From an uncultured Elusimicrobia bacterium (GTDB taxonomy: Bacteria > Elusimicrobiota > Elusimicrobia > Elusimicrobiales > UBA9959): a DNA stretch of 61,194 nucleotides. Both the position numbers and the translations under genes were made by a program. Below are positions 1 through 6,694 of this stretch, one piece after another. How positions within the stretch are numbered: the first letter of the stretch is position 1; every line of letters begins with the position of its first letter. The DNA lies in the NCBI GenBank assembly GCA_903917735.1, contig CAIXBR010000094.1:1-61194 (forward strand), given 5' to 3'. The notes beneath the pieces were generated by a model. That model was not told where the DNA came from. It ran no database searches and was given only the letters and a program-made list of their open reading frames with translations.

Positions 1-48
1 AAGGGCGACCGCTACCGTGTGTTGCGGGTCACGGGACATCAGCAATAG
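1..48 (+). CDS. 3' end of an unidentified gene (partial)
   Basis: The first 48 bases read as an open frame of 15 residues ending GHQQ and a TAG stop on the plus strand. The frame is open to the window edge, so this could be the tail of a gene that begins outside. It is too short to identify and may be chance. From there to 110 nothing further is seen. Confidence 0.25.
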   Translation, partial: KGDRYRVLRVTGHQQ

Positions 49-109
49 AAAGTGTTTTACGAAAAAAGTGGGACAGAATGATAAAAATATCAGCGGAGCA
101 AAAATAAAA

Positions 110-298
110 TTATATTAAGCTCCCCCGCAAATTAAAACAGGAGGTTTTCAGCGGAATCATTGCTTCGTATAAGTCGCCTTTCGTGTCCGGCTGGTATTGT
201 TCATCCGGCGGGCCACAGGCTTTGGACGCCGGCATAAATACCGGGAATCCGGCAGGAAGGCCAAAGTAGATTAGCCGGTTTTCGCCGTTTTTTTGCAA
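110..298 (-). CDS. 62-aa orphan ORF, possible gene remnant
   Basis: A 62-residue frame with a TTG start directly after a stop codon and no clear ribosome binding site. Its middle (ACGPPDEQYQPD followed by GDLYE) is clearly related to a peptide encoded on the same strand near 3650-3700 in a locus that is itself frameshifted. The shared peptide shows a common coding ancestor. The poor start and short length suggest this copy is also a remnant. Function unknown. Confidence 0.3.
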   Translation of the reverse strand: MQKNGENRLIYFGLPAGFPVFMPASKACGPPDEQYQPDTKGDLYEAMIPLKTSCFNLRGSLI

Positions 299-406
299 AT
301 TAAACTTTTATGCGGGCTGTCCGCTTGCGTCGGGTATTTGCGAACAGGGTTTTGGGGGCTGGACGAGTTCTTGTAAATTCCGCACGCTGATCAAAATGCT
401 TTAGCC

Positions 407-619
407 TTAATTCCCCGGTTGATGAATGCCCGTCAGGCAAGGTATATTTTTTTTAGGTTTGAGTGAGAGAAGGGATTGACAAAGGTTCCTGTCTCTCGGA
501 CCCAATATGCGTATGGTCTGGTTAGCAGCTTGGCGCTGCCGGGTTACGCGATGCACTATATAGACCACAGTGCTTAAAACCGCCAGCACTCCCAGAATTT
601 GTCCAAAGGTTGTTTTCAT
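407..619 (-). CDS. small single-pass membrane protein
   Basis: 70 aa. Residues 5-24 (FGQILGVLAVLSTVVYIVHR) form one membrane segment, followed by a basic cytoplasmic-type tail. The ATG shares one base with the TAA of the upstream 170-aa gene (TAATG), and a GGAGGAGGG ribosome binding site lies inside that gene's 3' end, so the two are translationally coupled. Family not recognised. The strong RBS and coupling make it a credible real gene in a two-gene operon. Confidence 0.65.
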   Translation of the reverse strand: MKTTFGQILGVLAVLSTVVYIVHRVTRQRQAANQTIRILGPRDRNLCQSLLSLKPKKNIPCLTGIHQPGN

Positions 620-1131
620 TAACCCTCCTCCTCAATATCCTGGGAAATTTCTGTAGGGATATCGTTTTCCGTGTTGACATGGGCCAGCGTGTCTAAGATG
701 ACCTCAAGGGTGCCGCCCGCGCCTTCCTTATAAATAAGCCTGCGGATAATCTCCGGCAGACGGGCGGATATTTTTCTGGTGTTGACCAATCGCAGGAACA
801 TCTGCAACATCATGCGCGTACGCTCTTCGGTCTTTAAATATCCAAGGAGAAAGAGGATGCCCTTATCATGGCGCTTTTCTTCCTGGATGGCTGCAGGATC
901 CAAAACGGCGATCAGCGGATCCGCCCCGATCAAGTGGGCGTGGTTCTGAATAAATTTTTCTGATTGCTCATGACTCAGGATAACGAGATCATGGCGCATG
1001 AGATAACGGGCAAGCAAACTCCGGGCGTTCTCAAAGGCCCTATGGGCGGGTGAATCCCAGCCGGAATCAATAAAGTAAATCTTAAATCGCTTATGATGGC
1101 TCGTCGTCTTTCCGGGAGATCTGGTTTTCAT
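619..1131 (-). CDS. conserved-looking hypothetical protein, 170 aa
   Basis: Soluble 170-aa protein with no signal peptide or membrane segment. A basic N-terminus (KTRSPGKTTSHHKR) precedes a compact alpha/beta-looking body starting with FKIYFIDSGWDSPAH. The segment after it is helical and the C-terminus is acidic (DIEEEG). I do not recognise a family. It is the first gene of a two-gene minus operon with the 70-aa membrane protein, which starts on its stop codon; the pair probably acts together. The 458-nt stretch upstream to 1589 contains a long hairpin and a repeat but no gene I can support. Confidence 0.65.
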   Translation of the reverse strand: MKTRSPGKTTSHHKRFKIYFIDSGWDSPAHRAFENARSLLARYLMRHDLVILSHEQSEKFIQNHAHLIGADPLIAVLDPAAIQEEKRHDKGILFLLGYLKTEERTRMMLQMFLRLVNTRKISARLPEIIRRLIYKEGAGGTLEVILDTLAHVNTENDIPTEISQDIEEEG

Positions 1132-1282
1132 AGTTCAGGGTTTTCAAACGGGGTATGTCCGGCATATTGATCAGGAATGAAGCCGCTTCGATCGATGCTT
1201 ACGGAATACCGCAACGGCATACTCAATGCTGAATTCCCCCCTCTCTTTTAACTTTTGCTCTGCAGGAAACATGGTGTACAAA

Positions 1283-1328
1283 GGTCTATCTGCAGTGCTG
1301 CGGCTGTTTGCAGCATTACAGATAGACC
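1283..1328. repeat. long inverted repeat (19-bp stem, 8-nt loop)
   Basis: Bases 1283-1301 (GGTCTATCTGCAGTGCTGC) pair with 1310-1328 with only two non-Watson-Crick positions, one of which can be a G-U pair in either transcript. No T-tract follows on either strand, so it is not a standard terminator. It lies about 150 bp upstream of the minus operon starting at 1131. Candidates are a small structured RNA, an operator-like palindrome or a miniature element. Confidence 0.65.
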
Positions 1329-1435
1329 ACGTTGAGCGAAGTGGCTCTGCTGCTTAAGGGAATTATATCAGAATCAAGGGGACTGCTACACAGAACTCCG
1401 GCGGCTATGTGGATTGTAAAGTATTCGGAGGCTTA

Positions 1436-1590
1436 AAGCCATGCCGCATCAAGAGTTATGCTCATCAAGCGGCCAAGCGCTATGCGCCTAATACGGCCAT
1501 AAGCGGGGGGTTCTGTGAAATATTGCTTAGTTCCTCCGCGCCCGGCAGTAGCTTGGCACGCGGGCGGCAGCGGGCAGGTCTTCTAAGTCT
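1436..1590 (+). repeat. dispersed repeat, copy A (degenerate)
   Basis: Shares with the copy at 7690-7835 the block around ATGCCGCATCAAGAG, the following CTCATCAAGCGGCCAA and later CCGCGCCCGGCAG, in the same order and orientation but with an insertion. It lies just downstream of the minus gene ending at 1589. No open frame is shared by all copies, so it is treated as non-coding or decayed. Confidence 0.5.
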
Positions 1591-2014
1591 ATTTCTGGTA
1601 CTCCATGGCCAGCATGAACAGGCGTATCGGCAGCGGCACGTCCTGCGGCATTACCATGACAACGCCACTGGGCATTATCATGTCTAAGGGCCTTATATTC
1701 CCTACGGCCTGGCCGCACTTCCTGATCGTAAAAACTTTCCTCGAGCCAAAATACTTTCGGAGATCCACACAAAATTCTCTTACGCCGCCTACGGCATAAT
1801 AGGTTTCCCTGAAGGACCGGCTGTAAGTGCAGAGCGGCGCCGCCCCGCCGCCGGCCTCGGTCCGCAGGGTTACCACGCGGAACCAGGCCCAGTTATTCAG
1901 CACATCGGCCCGGTATACTGGCCCGTCCGTTACACGGATCGTAAGCCAGCCGTTCCCGGTTACCTGGTTGTAAGCTATAGTGGCTATTTCTTTGTCGGCC
2001 GCGTCCCGCACCAC
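1589..2014 (-). CDS. hypothetical protein, C-terminal part of a stop-interrupted frame
   Basis: 141 aa from a GTG. The reading frame continues upstream without shift to a TAA at 2033-2035, and beyond it into the 58-aa membrane ORF, so both may be one gene cut by a nonsense codon. The body is beta-rich with conserved-looking aromatic and glycine positions, and ends IRLFMLAMEYQK. It weakly recalls LURP-one/scramblase-like folds, but I cannot confirm that. No ribosome binding site precedes the GTG, which favours the interrupted-gene reading. Confidence 0.45.
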   Translation of the reverse strand: MVRDAADKEIATIAYNQVTGNGWLTIRVTDGPVYRADVLNNWAWFRVVTLRTEAGGGAAPLCTYSRSFRETYYAVGGVREFCVDLRKYFGSRKVFTIRKCGQAVGNIRPLDMIMPSGVVMVMPQDVPLPIRLFMLAMEYQK

Positions 2015-2032
2015 CAGCCCGGGAAGCGTAAT

Positions 2033-2209
2033 TTAAAGATCCTGAAATACCGCGTACAGAAAGCTGCCGCCGAAATTACCGCAGAGTTCCGGCCAGCGCT
2101 CGGCAGCCCTGATCCCGAGAGCGGCCTTCTGCGCGGAACTACATATCCGCAAACCCCACCAGATGACCAGGCTGTAAAATATTATCAGGCCGAATACAAG
2201 GATAAACAT
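2033..2209 (-). CDS. 58-aa N-terminal membrane segment ORF, in frame with 1589-2014
   Basis: An ATG at 2209 opens a 58-residue frame starting MFILVFGLIIFYSLVIWWGL, a good membrane segment, then a cationic stretch, ending in TAA. The same frame resumes after the TAA as the 141-aa ORF. Together they would encode a membrane-anchored protein of about 200 aa. It follows the 87-aa gene ending at 2238 by 28 bp. Confidence 0.5.
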   Translation of the reverse strand: MFILVFGLIIFYSLVIWWGLRICSSAQKAALGIRAAERWPELCGNFGGSFLYAVFQDL

Positions 2210-2237
2210 AGCTGTAGCCCTCTCCGCGCCGCGCTTC

Positions 2238-2501
2238 TTACTGCGCCTTCGCGCAAAGTGTTACTATAAATAAAATGTACGGCGGGCAAGCAGGACACGC
2301 CTGTTGGGCAAGTCCAAGGCGGAGGTAAGCAAAGCCGTCCGGGCCAGGCGGCTCAGTCATAATGCCGCCCTCAAAGTCCTGCAGGACGCCAACCCTGCCG
2401 AAACGGCTCAGTTCCGGAAATACCATCCCGTCCCCGTAAAGCCAACCGTAAAGCGCGCCGCAGCGCAGGCAATTCCCTATACGGTCTGTAAAATACGGCA
2501 T
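2238..2501 (-). CDS. small putative zinc-ribbon protein
   Basis: 87 aa with two cysteine pairs: CLRCG near residue 11 and CPACP near residue 70, a spacing consistent with one zinc site. It begins at an ATG directly after an in-frame TAG, so the start is fixed, although no strong ribosome binding site is visible. A different frame just upstream (2505-2600) also has a CxxC motif, so a frameshifted longer ancestor is possible. Role unknown. Confidence 0.45.
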   Translation of the reverse strand: MPYFTDRIGNCLRCGALYGWLYGDGMVFPELSRFGRVGVLQDFEGGIMTEPPGPDGFAYLRLGLAQQACPACPPYILFIVTLCAKAQ

Positions 2502-2539
2502 ATATTCCTAGGTTTTTGCGCGGTGCGAAGCACAATGCA

Positions 2540-2612
2540 ATGTTCAAGGTCCCCACACGCCTGGCACACTGCCGGGCGTGTTCGCGGTGATAGTTGGCCG
2601 GGGCAGTCGTAG
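2540..2612 (+). repeat. dispersed hairpin repeat, copy B
   Basis: Contains the hairpin ACACGCCTGGCA / TGCCGGGCGTGT, with one T-G pair, around a three-base loop. It is followed by a tail (GCGGTGATAGTTGGCC, then GGGGCAGTCG) that is almost identical to copy C at 3385-3475 and related to copy D near 7800. The stem sequence differs among copies but pairing is kept. Confidence 0.6.
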
Positions 2613-2623
2613 GCCGATATTAA

Positions 2624-2658
2624 TTAGCCCGGAACCTCCAGTAGAAGGTCCGGGCTAA
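2624..2658 (-). terminator. hairpin downstream of the 40-aa gene, probable terminator
   Basis: TTAGCCCGGAACCT pairs with AGGTCCGGGCTAA (13 bp, one bulge, 8-nt loop). It lies 23 bp past the stop of the minus gene at 2682. On that strand it is followed only by a weak A/T-rich TTAATATC, so termination is plausible but not certain. Confidence 0.5.
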
Positions 2659-2681
2659 AATCCAGACAGCGTTTATCGTTT

Positions 2682-2804
2682 TTATTCGCCAATGAACTGC
2701 CTTATAACGGGGAATCTGCCTTTCGCACGGTTGATAATAGCCAGACCTACAGCGACTGTGATAACCGCACCCACCGCGTACATTACGATCTTATTTATAT
2801 TCAT
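2682..2804 (-). CDS. 40-aa single-pass membrane peptide
   Basis: An ORF of 40 codons with an AGAGG ribosome binding site about 8 bp before its ATG. Residues 5-24 (KIVMYAVGAVITVAVGLAII) are a membrane helix, followed by a basic C-terminal tail NRAKGRFPVIRQFIGE. The N-in, positive-tail layout resembles small regulatory membrane peptides. It follows the DUF4342 gene on the same strand by 122 bp and is followed by a hairpin. Confidence 0.6.
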   Translation of the reverse strand: MNINKIVMYAVGAVITVAVGLAIINRAKGRFPVIRQFIGE

Positions 2805-2926
2805 TTTTATACCTCTTTTTAATAAAATAACTAAACTACAAATTTCAGGCTTCTCTAGCCAGGGATATCAGAAAGTATCAGGTTTTCCAGATCAGCGGCG
2901 GAACAAACTCCGGCCGCCGGACTTTA

Positions 2927-3163
2927 CTATCTTTCCACCGAGATGGTACACTCGGTGACAAGGGCGGCGATCGCGCCTACCGCGGCCAGAACGGGAGCGA
3001 GCACTGCGCCAACCAGGCCGATGGTCAACGGGAAAGTTACGAGTTCTTTGCCGTCCTTATCTTTTATCGTGATCCGGCGTATGTTTCCTTCTTTGATAAG
3101 TTCCTTGACCTTCTTGAGCAGCATTTCTCCGCTCACTTTGAATTCTTCTTTTATATCCGCCAT
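2927..3163 (-). CDS. DUF4342 domain protein
   Basis: 78 aa. It has the typical DUF4342 layout: an N-terminal helical region containing LLKKVKELIKEGN, a two-strand segment RRITIKDKDGKELVTFPLT, a hydrophobic Gly/Ala-rich helix (VGAVLAPVLAAVGAIAALV), and an ending TISVER. Length matches the family, which has no established function; members are small, probably membrane-associated proteins. A GGGGAGG ribosome binding site lies 9 bp upstream of the ATG. The 415 bp upstream hold a repeat copy and no supported gene. Confidence 0.85.
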   Translation of the reverse strand: MADIKEEFKVSGEMLLKKVKELIKEGNIRRITIKDKDGKELVTFPLTIGLVGAVLAPVLAAVGAIAALVTECTISVER

Positions 3164-3384
3164 TTGTTTTTCCTCCCCGTATAAAACCGCAATCTGGAAA
3201 CTTACCCGATTTTTAAATCATTACACGACAAGCCCGCAACCGTCCAGCAACGGGACATTACAATCTGTAGCAAGCATTAGCGAGGTTATCACCCGTTTCC
3301 CCGGGAGCCCGCTCTTTTTCCTTCGCCTGAGAACTGTTAATTGTCTTCCCCGCCATCCGGCTCAGATATAATAACAAAAAGCGG

Positions 3385-3475
3385 GGCGTTTTTTTGAATT
3401 TTGCGCGGTTTCCCCCGCGCCCGGCTGGTTTCCGGGCGTGTCCACGGTGATTGTTGGCCGGGGCAGTCGTCAGCC
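3385..3475 (+). repeat. dispersed hairpin repeat, copy C
   Basis: TTTGAATTTTGCGCGG leads into a hairpin with arms CGCCCGG and CCGGGCG, then ACGGTGATTGTTGGCC and GGGGCAGTCG. The order (AT-rich lead, hairpin, conserved tail) is the same as in copies B and D. Intergenic between the DUF4342 gene and a decayed locus. Confidence 0.6.
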
Positions 3476-3578
3476 GGGGCGGCAGCTGGCGAGACCCTCT
3501 ACTAACTGGAGTACTGGAGAAAAGATGCGGCTTATTTTTTCAATCAATATTGGGGACACCAAGCTCTTTATTTATCTT

Positions 3579-3880
3579 TCACTTTTTATCGGCGGCCGAG
3601 GTCTTCTTTGCGATAGCGTCTTCTATACGGACGAACCCGGAGACGTTGCCTTTTCATATAAGTCCGCGCGCGGGTCCAGCTGGCATTGTTCGTCCGGCAG
3701 ACCGCAGGTTTGGGCCGTTTTGGGCGCGGGGTTCCGGCACCAACGACAAAGCCGGCTCCATCTTGAACATGACGCGCTGGACCTCTCCGCGCTCGGTCAA
3801 AGAAGCCTTCGCCCCGCGGCACAGTTACGTCTACCCGTTCATGCTGGAAAAATAGCAGCCCCGGTACAGACAAAAGATCC
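3579..3880 (-). pseudogene. multiply frameshifted remnant, paralogous to the 110-298 locus
   Basis: No single frame explains the stretch, but peptide-like segments appear in succession in different minus frames: HERVDVTVPRGEGFFDRA, then VQRVMFKMEPALSLVPEP, then QTCGLPDEQCQLDPRADLYE, then GNVSGFVRIEDAIAKK up to a TGA at 3579. The third segment matches the peptide at 110-298. At least two frameshifts are needed to join them. The ancestral family is not recognised. Confidence 0.45.
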
Positions 3881-3934
3881 AAAAGTAAAAACCGCGCTTC
3901 TTCGGAGTGGTTTTTATATTTCCAGGGACTTCAA

Positions 3935-4507
3935 TTACTTTGCGGGTTCAGCATTCAACTGTTTCTTTATCCCCTTTTTAGCCGGCTTGACCCGGACTTT
4001 TATATTTTTCTCAGCCTCGGCCTTGTTGGAGGCCTCAAGCGCCTTGAGAGCAGCTTTGTGATCGGCTTCCATGGCCGCCACGGACTTGTTTATCTCCGCG
4101 TTGGGCCTGGTCTTAAGGCTTTCCCTGAGCGCTTTCAACTCCTTGGCCTGCCGCCTTTTGAGCGCCAGCACAGGGGCCACGTTCATCCTGGCGGGTTTGG
4201 CATCTCCGGGGTGGGCCGGCGCCGTTATCTGCGTGGTGGCTGCGGGCTTGAATGGATGAAAAAAAGTATCCTCCGGGGCAGCGATTACCTCCGGTGTAGT
4301 CGGCTCCTGCTTGGTTATAACACCTTGCTGGGCCGGCTTGTCGGTGGAGGGCATGGCCGGTTTATCCGCGGAAGGCTGGGCCGGGGTCCCGTCAGGTACT
4401 AGTTTGGCCGGCGCTTCGGCCGGCGCGGACTGCACCTGCGTGTTATTCTGCGCCCTGGCTGAAGGTGTGAAACAAACCGCTAGGACCAGCATTAAAAATA
4501 TCTTCAT
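3935..4507 (-). CDS. secreted Pro/Ala-rich coiled-coil protein
   Basis: 190 aa. Residues 1-19 are a Sec signal peptide ending ARA before QNN. A low-complexity Pro/Ala/Thr segment (about 25-105) follows, then a charged helical segment with a Lys/Arg/Glu/Ala pattern (about 112-175, coiled-coil-like) and a very basic tail. It is the last gene of the PA2779/PA2778-like operon, 14 bp after the TPR lipoprotein, with an AGGAGGG ribosome binding site. Probably periplasmic. No recognised family. Confidence 0.7.
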   Translation of the reverse strand: MKIFLMLVLAVCFTPSARAQNNTQVQSAPAEAPAKLVPDGTPAQPSADKPAMPSTDKPAQQGVITKQEPTTPEVIAAPEDTFFHPFKPAATTQITAPAHPGDAKPARMNVAPVLALKRRQAKELKALRESLKTRPNAEINKSVAAMEADHKAALKALEASNKAEAEKNIKVRVKPAKKGIKKQLNAEPAK

Positions 4508-4521
4508 TTTCCCTCCTGACT

Positions 4522-5154
4522 TTACTTGCTTTCCTGCAAAGCTTTTCCAGCGTCTATACTCTTGCGCGTTTCAAGCAGCTGGGCTAGCACGGGACTGTTT
4601 CCGGGCGGGGTTTCCGCTTCGGCCTGGTCAACGGCTGCCGCGGCCTCGGCGTAGCGCCGCTCCCGCAAATAGACGTTAGCCAGAGTATCCAGCACGTATG
4701 GCCGCAGCGCGCCGGCCGTGAGCAGCGCGTCCTGCGCCAGCGCCTCGGCCTCCGTAAGACTGCCATTACCCGCCAAGGCAACCATCGCAAGGTTGTTGGA
4801 GGCGCCGGGATGGTGAGGAGCGGCCTTCAAAGCCATGCGGAAATCCGTCCCCGCTTCTTTCAGCCGCCCGTCATTGAATTCCATGTTCCCAAGCGCAAGC
4901 CAGCCTTCGGCCAGCTTAGGGTCGCGTTTTACCGCCAGTCGATACTGGCCCAAAGCTTCGTTTCTCAACCCCTGCTCCTCGTAAGAGACCCCCAGGCGCA
5001 GATGCTCTTCCGGGCCAAGGGCATCGCGGTAACCGGCCACCCTGGAGATATGGGCGCAGCCGGCCAGCAGGCACGCCAGCGCCAACCCGGCAGCACACTT
5101 CGCTATTGCAGCGGGGGCATGATCAATAAGGCCCATCGTTCGGTCCTCTCCCAT
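4522..5154 (-). CDS. TPR lipoprotein
   Basis: 210 aa from the outermost ATG; an internal ATG at 5136 (MGLIDHAPAA) gives a more typical signal peptide. LLAGC at residues 29-33 is a lipobox, so the protein is probably lipid-anchored in the periplasm. Residues 45-200 hold about four TPR units (for example EEHLRLGVSYEEQGLRNEAL, then AEGWLALGNMEFNDGRLKEA). Its start overlaps the upstream C39 peptidase by 33-52 bp. In Pseudomonas PA2778-type proteins the C39 peptidase carries TPRs in the same chain; here the two parts are separate overlapping genes. Confidence 0.8.
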   Translation of the reverse strand: MGEDRTMGLIDHAPAAIAKCAAGLALACLLAGCAHISRVAGYRDALGPEEHLRLGVSYEEQGLRNEALGQYRLAVKRDPKLAEGWLALGNMEFNDGRLKEAGTDFRMALKAAPHHPGASNNLAMVALAGNGSLTEAEALAQDALLTAGALRPYVLDTLANVYLRERRYAEAAAAVDQAEAETPPGNSPVLAQLLETRKSIDAGKALQESK

Positions 5155-5678
5155 TGTTTATCAAACTTCCTGTAAGAAATTTCCTGGTCGCGCTTCATGC
5201 CCGAGTGGGCGAAGATGCTCTGCCGCCGGTCATCATAACCCGTTATTACCAGATAGTGGCCGACCGGGTAGAAGCTAAAACCCGTATTTACAAAGGCTAT
5301 AACGGGATGGCCGGCATCCAGCTCGCTCTTTACCCGGACCAGGCCGCCCTCCACCATTTCGGCGGACAGGCCGCGGCCCTCGGCCGCCAGCAGCAGGTCC
5401 ACGGTCAGAGAACCTTTCAGCTTCGCCTGGTATATCTCTTTCCTTAAGCTTCCAGGCTCCGCCGGTTTCCCCCAGTACCCTAACACGCTCGCCAGGGCTG
5501 AAGGACCGCACTGGTCCGTGTTATCCGGGTAAAAGGGCGGGTCCAGCCGAACCTGTCTGTTATGCCCGTAGTCAGGCGCCAATGAAACGCGGGATTGCAC
5601 GCAGCCGCAAAGCAGGCAGGCCGCGAACAACTGCAGCCCCCGCTTAAGGACGGACCGGGGCTCCACGCCGTGGGTCAT
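5103..5678 (-). CDS. PA2778-family C39-like cysteine peptidase, lipoprotein
   Basis: 191 aa. The N-terminal signal ends in a lipobox-like LLCGC (Cys26). The papain-like C39 fold is shown by Gln56-Cys57 in DQCGPSALASVLGYWG (oxyanion Gln and nucleophile Cys) and by His141 with the following Asp in GHYLVITGYDD. Known PA2778-family enzymes are bacteriocin-processing-like C39 peptidases followed by TPRs, next to a PA2779-family gene, exactly the context here. The ATG overlaps the stop of the PA2779-like gene (ATGA). The natural substrate is unknown for the family. The adjacent PA2779-like protein is a guess. Confidence 0.85.
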   Translation of the reverse strand: MTHGVEPRSVLKRGLQLFAACLLCGCVQSRVSLAPDYGHNRQVRLDPPFYPDNTDQCGPSALASVLGYWGKPAEPGSLRKEIYQAKLKGSLTVDLLLAAEGRGLSAEMVEGGLVRVKSELDAGHPVIAFVNTGFSFYPVGHYLVITGYDDRRQSIFAHSGMKRDQEISYRKFDKQWERTERWALLIMPPLQ

Positions 5679-6067
5679 ACGGCACGGAGAAGGATGATTA
5701 TCAGCAGCACCAGGACCACCATCTCAAGGAGGCCTATCACGCCGCCGCCCGGGCTAAGCGTTTTTACGTCCTTGGCCAGTTTATGCACCTGCTGGTCCGA
5801 GAGCCGGCTCAGCCTGGACTCTATCTCCTTGTCGTTCATGCCAAGGGACTTCAGGCGTTCGCGCACGATCTTGGACTCAAGGGCGGTCTGCACCATTTTC
5901 ATGTCGGCAGTCCGTTCGTATGCCTGCCCGTCCGCGGCAGGGCCGCTCAGGGCGGGAGCCAGCATGGCCCAGCCCGTACCCGGCTGCATACAGATCATGG
6001 TAGTGCTTACGATCAGCGCGTAGAGCATAACCCTTATCCCGCTTTGCTTATATGAACGTATATTCAT
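5675..6067 (-). CDS. PA2779-family membrane protein
   Basis: 130 aa. An N-terminal hydrophobic segment (about 12-34) is followed by a soluble helical part with the family-like segment RERLKSLGMNDKEIESRLSR and a strongly hydrophobic C-terminal helix (VIGLLEMVVLVLLIIILL). PA2779-family proteins occur directly upstream of C39 peptidases of the PA2778 type. A TAGGAGA ribosome binding site lies upstream of the ATG. First gene of a four-gene minus operon. Confidence 0.85.
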   Translation of the reverse strand: MNIRSYKQSGIRVMLYALIVSTTMICMQPGTGWAMLAPALSGPAADGQAYERTADMKMVQTALESKIVRERLKSLGMNDKEIESRLSRLSDQQVHKLAKDVKTLSPGGGVIGLLEMVVLVLLIIILLRAV

Positions 6068-6193
6068 TTTTTAGTCTCCTATTTAGCATTACGCCAAAAA
6101 CGGCTTAAGACAAGTATAGCCGCCGGCCAGCCCCGTATCTATTCGGAGTTTTGCCCGGCATGCTAAGTAGTATTACTGCCTCCCACTTGATAA

Positions 6194-6502
6194 ACCTCTA
6201 AGGTACGCCTGCCTGCCTTCCTCCAGTTCGGCCTGCCGGTGTCGAGACTTCTAGGCACTAACAAGCTTTTGAACCTTACCTCCAATATTGCAGCGCTGCT
6301 GACATTCCTGCTTCTGGATGCGGTGGATATACGGCTGGGCTGGCGATGGGCGCGGTCGGGATGGGCGGCAATTATCTGGGTTCGCACGTCGCGCTGAAAA
6401 AAAGGTGTCTGGATTATACGCCCGATGCTCGTATTCGTATCCATCTTATTATTGATAAAGATCGTTTGGGGATGGTCAGGCAGTAGGTATACCACTTATT
6501 AG
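6194..6502 (+). pseudogene. TauE/SafE-family permease remnant with two frameshifts
   Basis: Three plus-strand frames join into the C-terminal part of a TauE/SafE (UPF0721) anion exporter: FGLPVSRLLGTNKLLNLTSN and a hydrophobic helix up to DAVDIRLG, then a shift to LAMGAVGMGGNYLGSHVALKK, then another shift to IIRPMLVFVSILLLIKIVWG and a TAG. The order and motifs (GTNK, GNYLGS..ALKK, IRP) are those of the family's second half. The first half is absent, and no start exists. It is certainly non-functional unless the frameshifts are sequencing errors. Confidence 0.8.
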
Positions 6503-6641
6503 CCGCAATAAGGCACAAATGGCACAAGATGAATTGGGAATAGCTCTCACAAAGGTAAGAAGGCATAAAGAATATCGAGAATCATAAAATCCATATTTAT
6601 GCACAGGATAAAATATCAGATTTATAACGGCTAAGAATAAA

Positions 6642-6674
6642 GGGGCTGCTGAGATCGTCAGCAGCCCCTTTTTT
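6642..6674. terminator. rho-independent terminator, probably bidirectional
   Basis: GGGGCTGCTGA pairs perfectly with TCAGCAGCCCC around a 5-nt loop, followed by six T on the plus strand. On the minus strand the same hairpin is followed by TTTATTC and lies just past the stop of the gene at 6695, so it probably ends that gene as well. Confidence 0.85.
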
Positions 6675-6694
6675 AGTGATTCAGAATGTCGGAC

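Noticed and set aside
6163..6495. 110-aa minus-strand open frame
   Set aside because: It lies opposite the TauE/SafE remnant, whose plus-strand motifs are recognisable.
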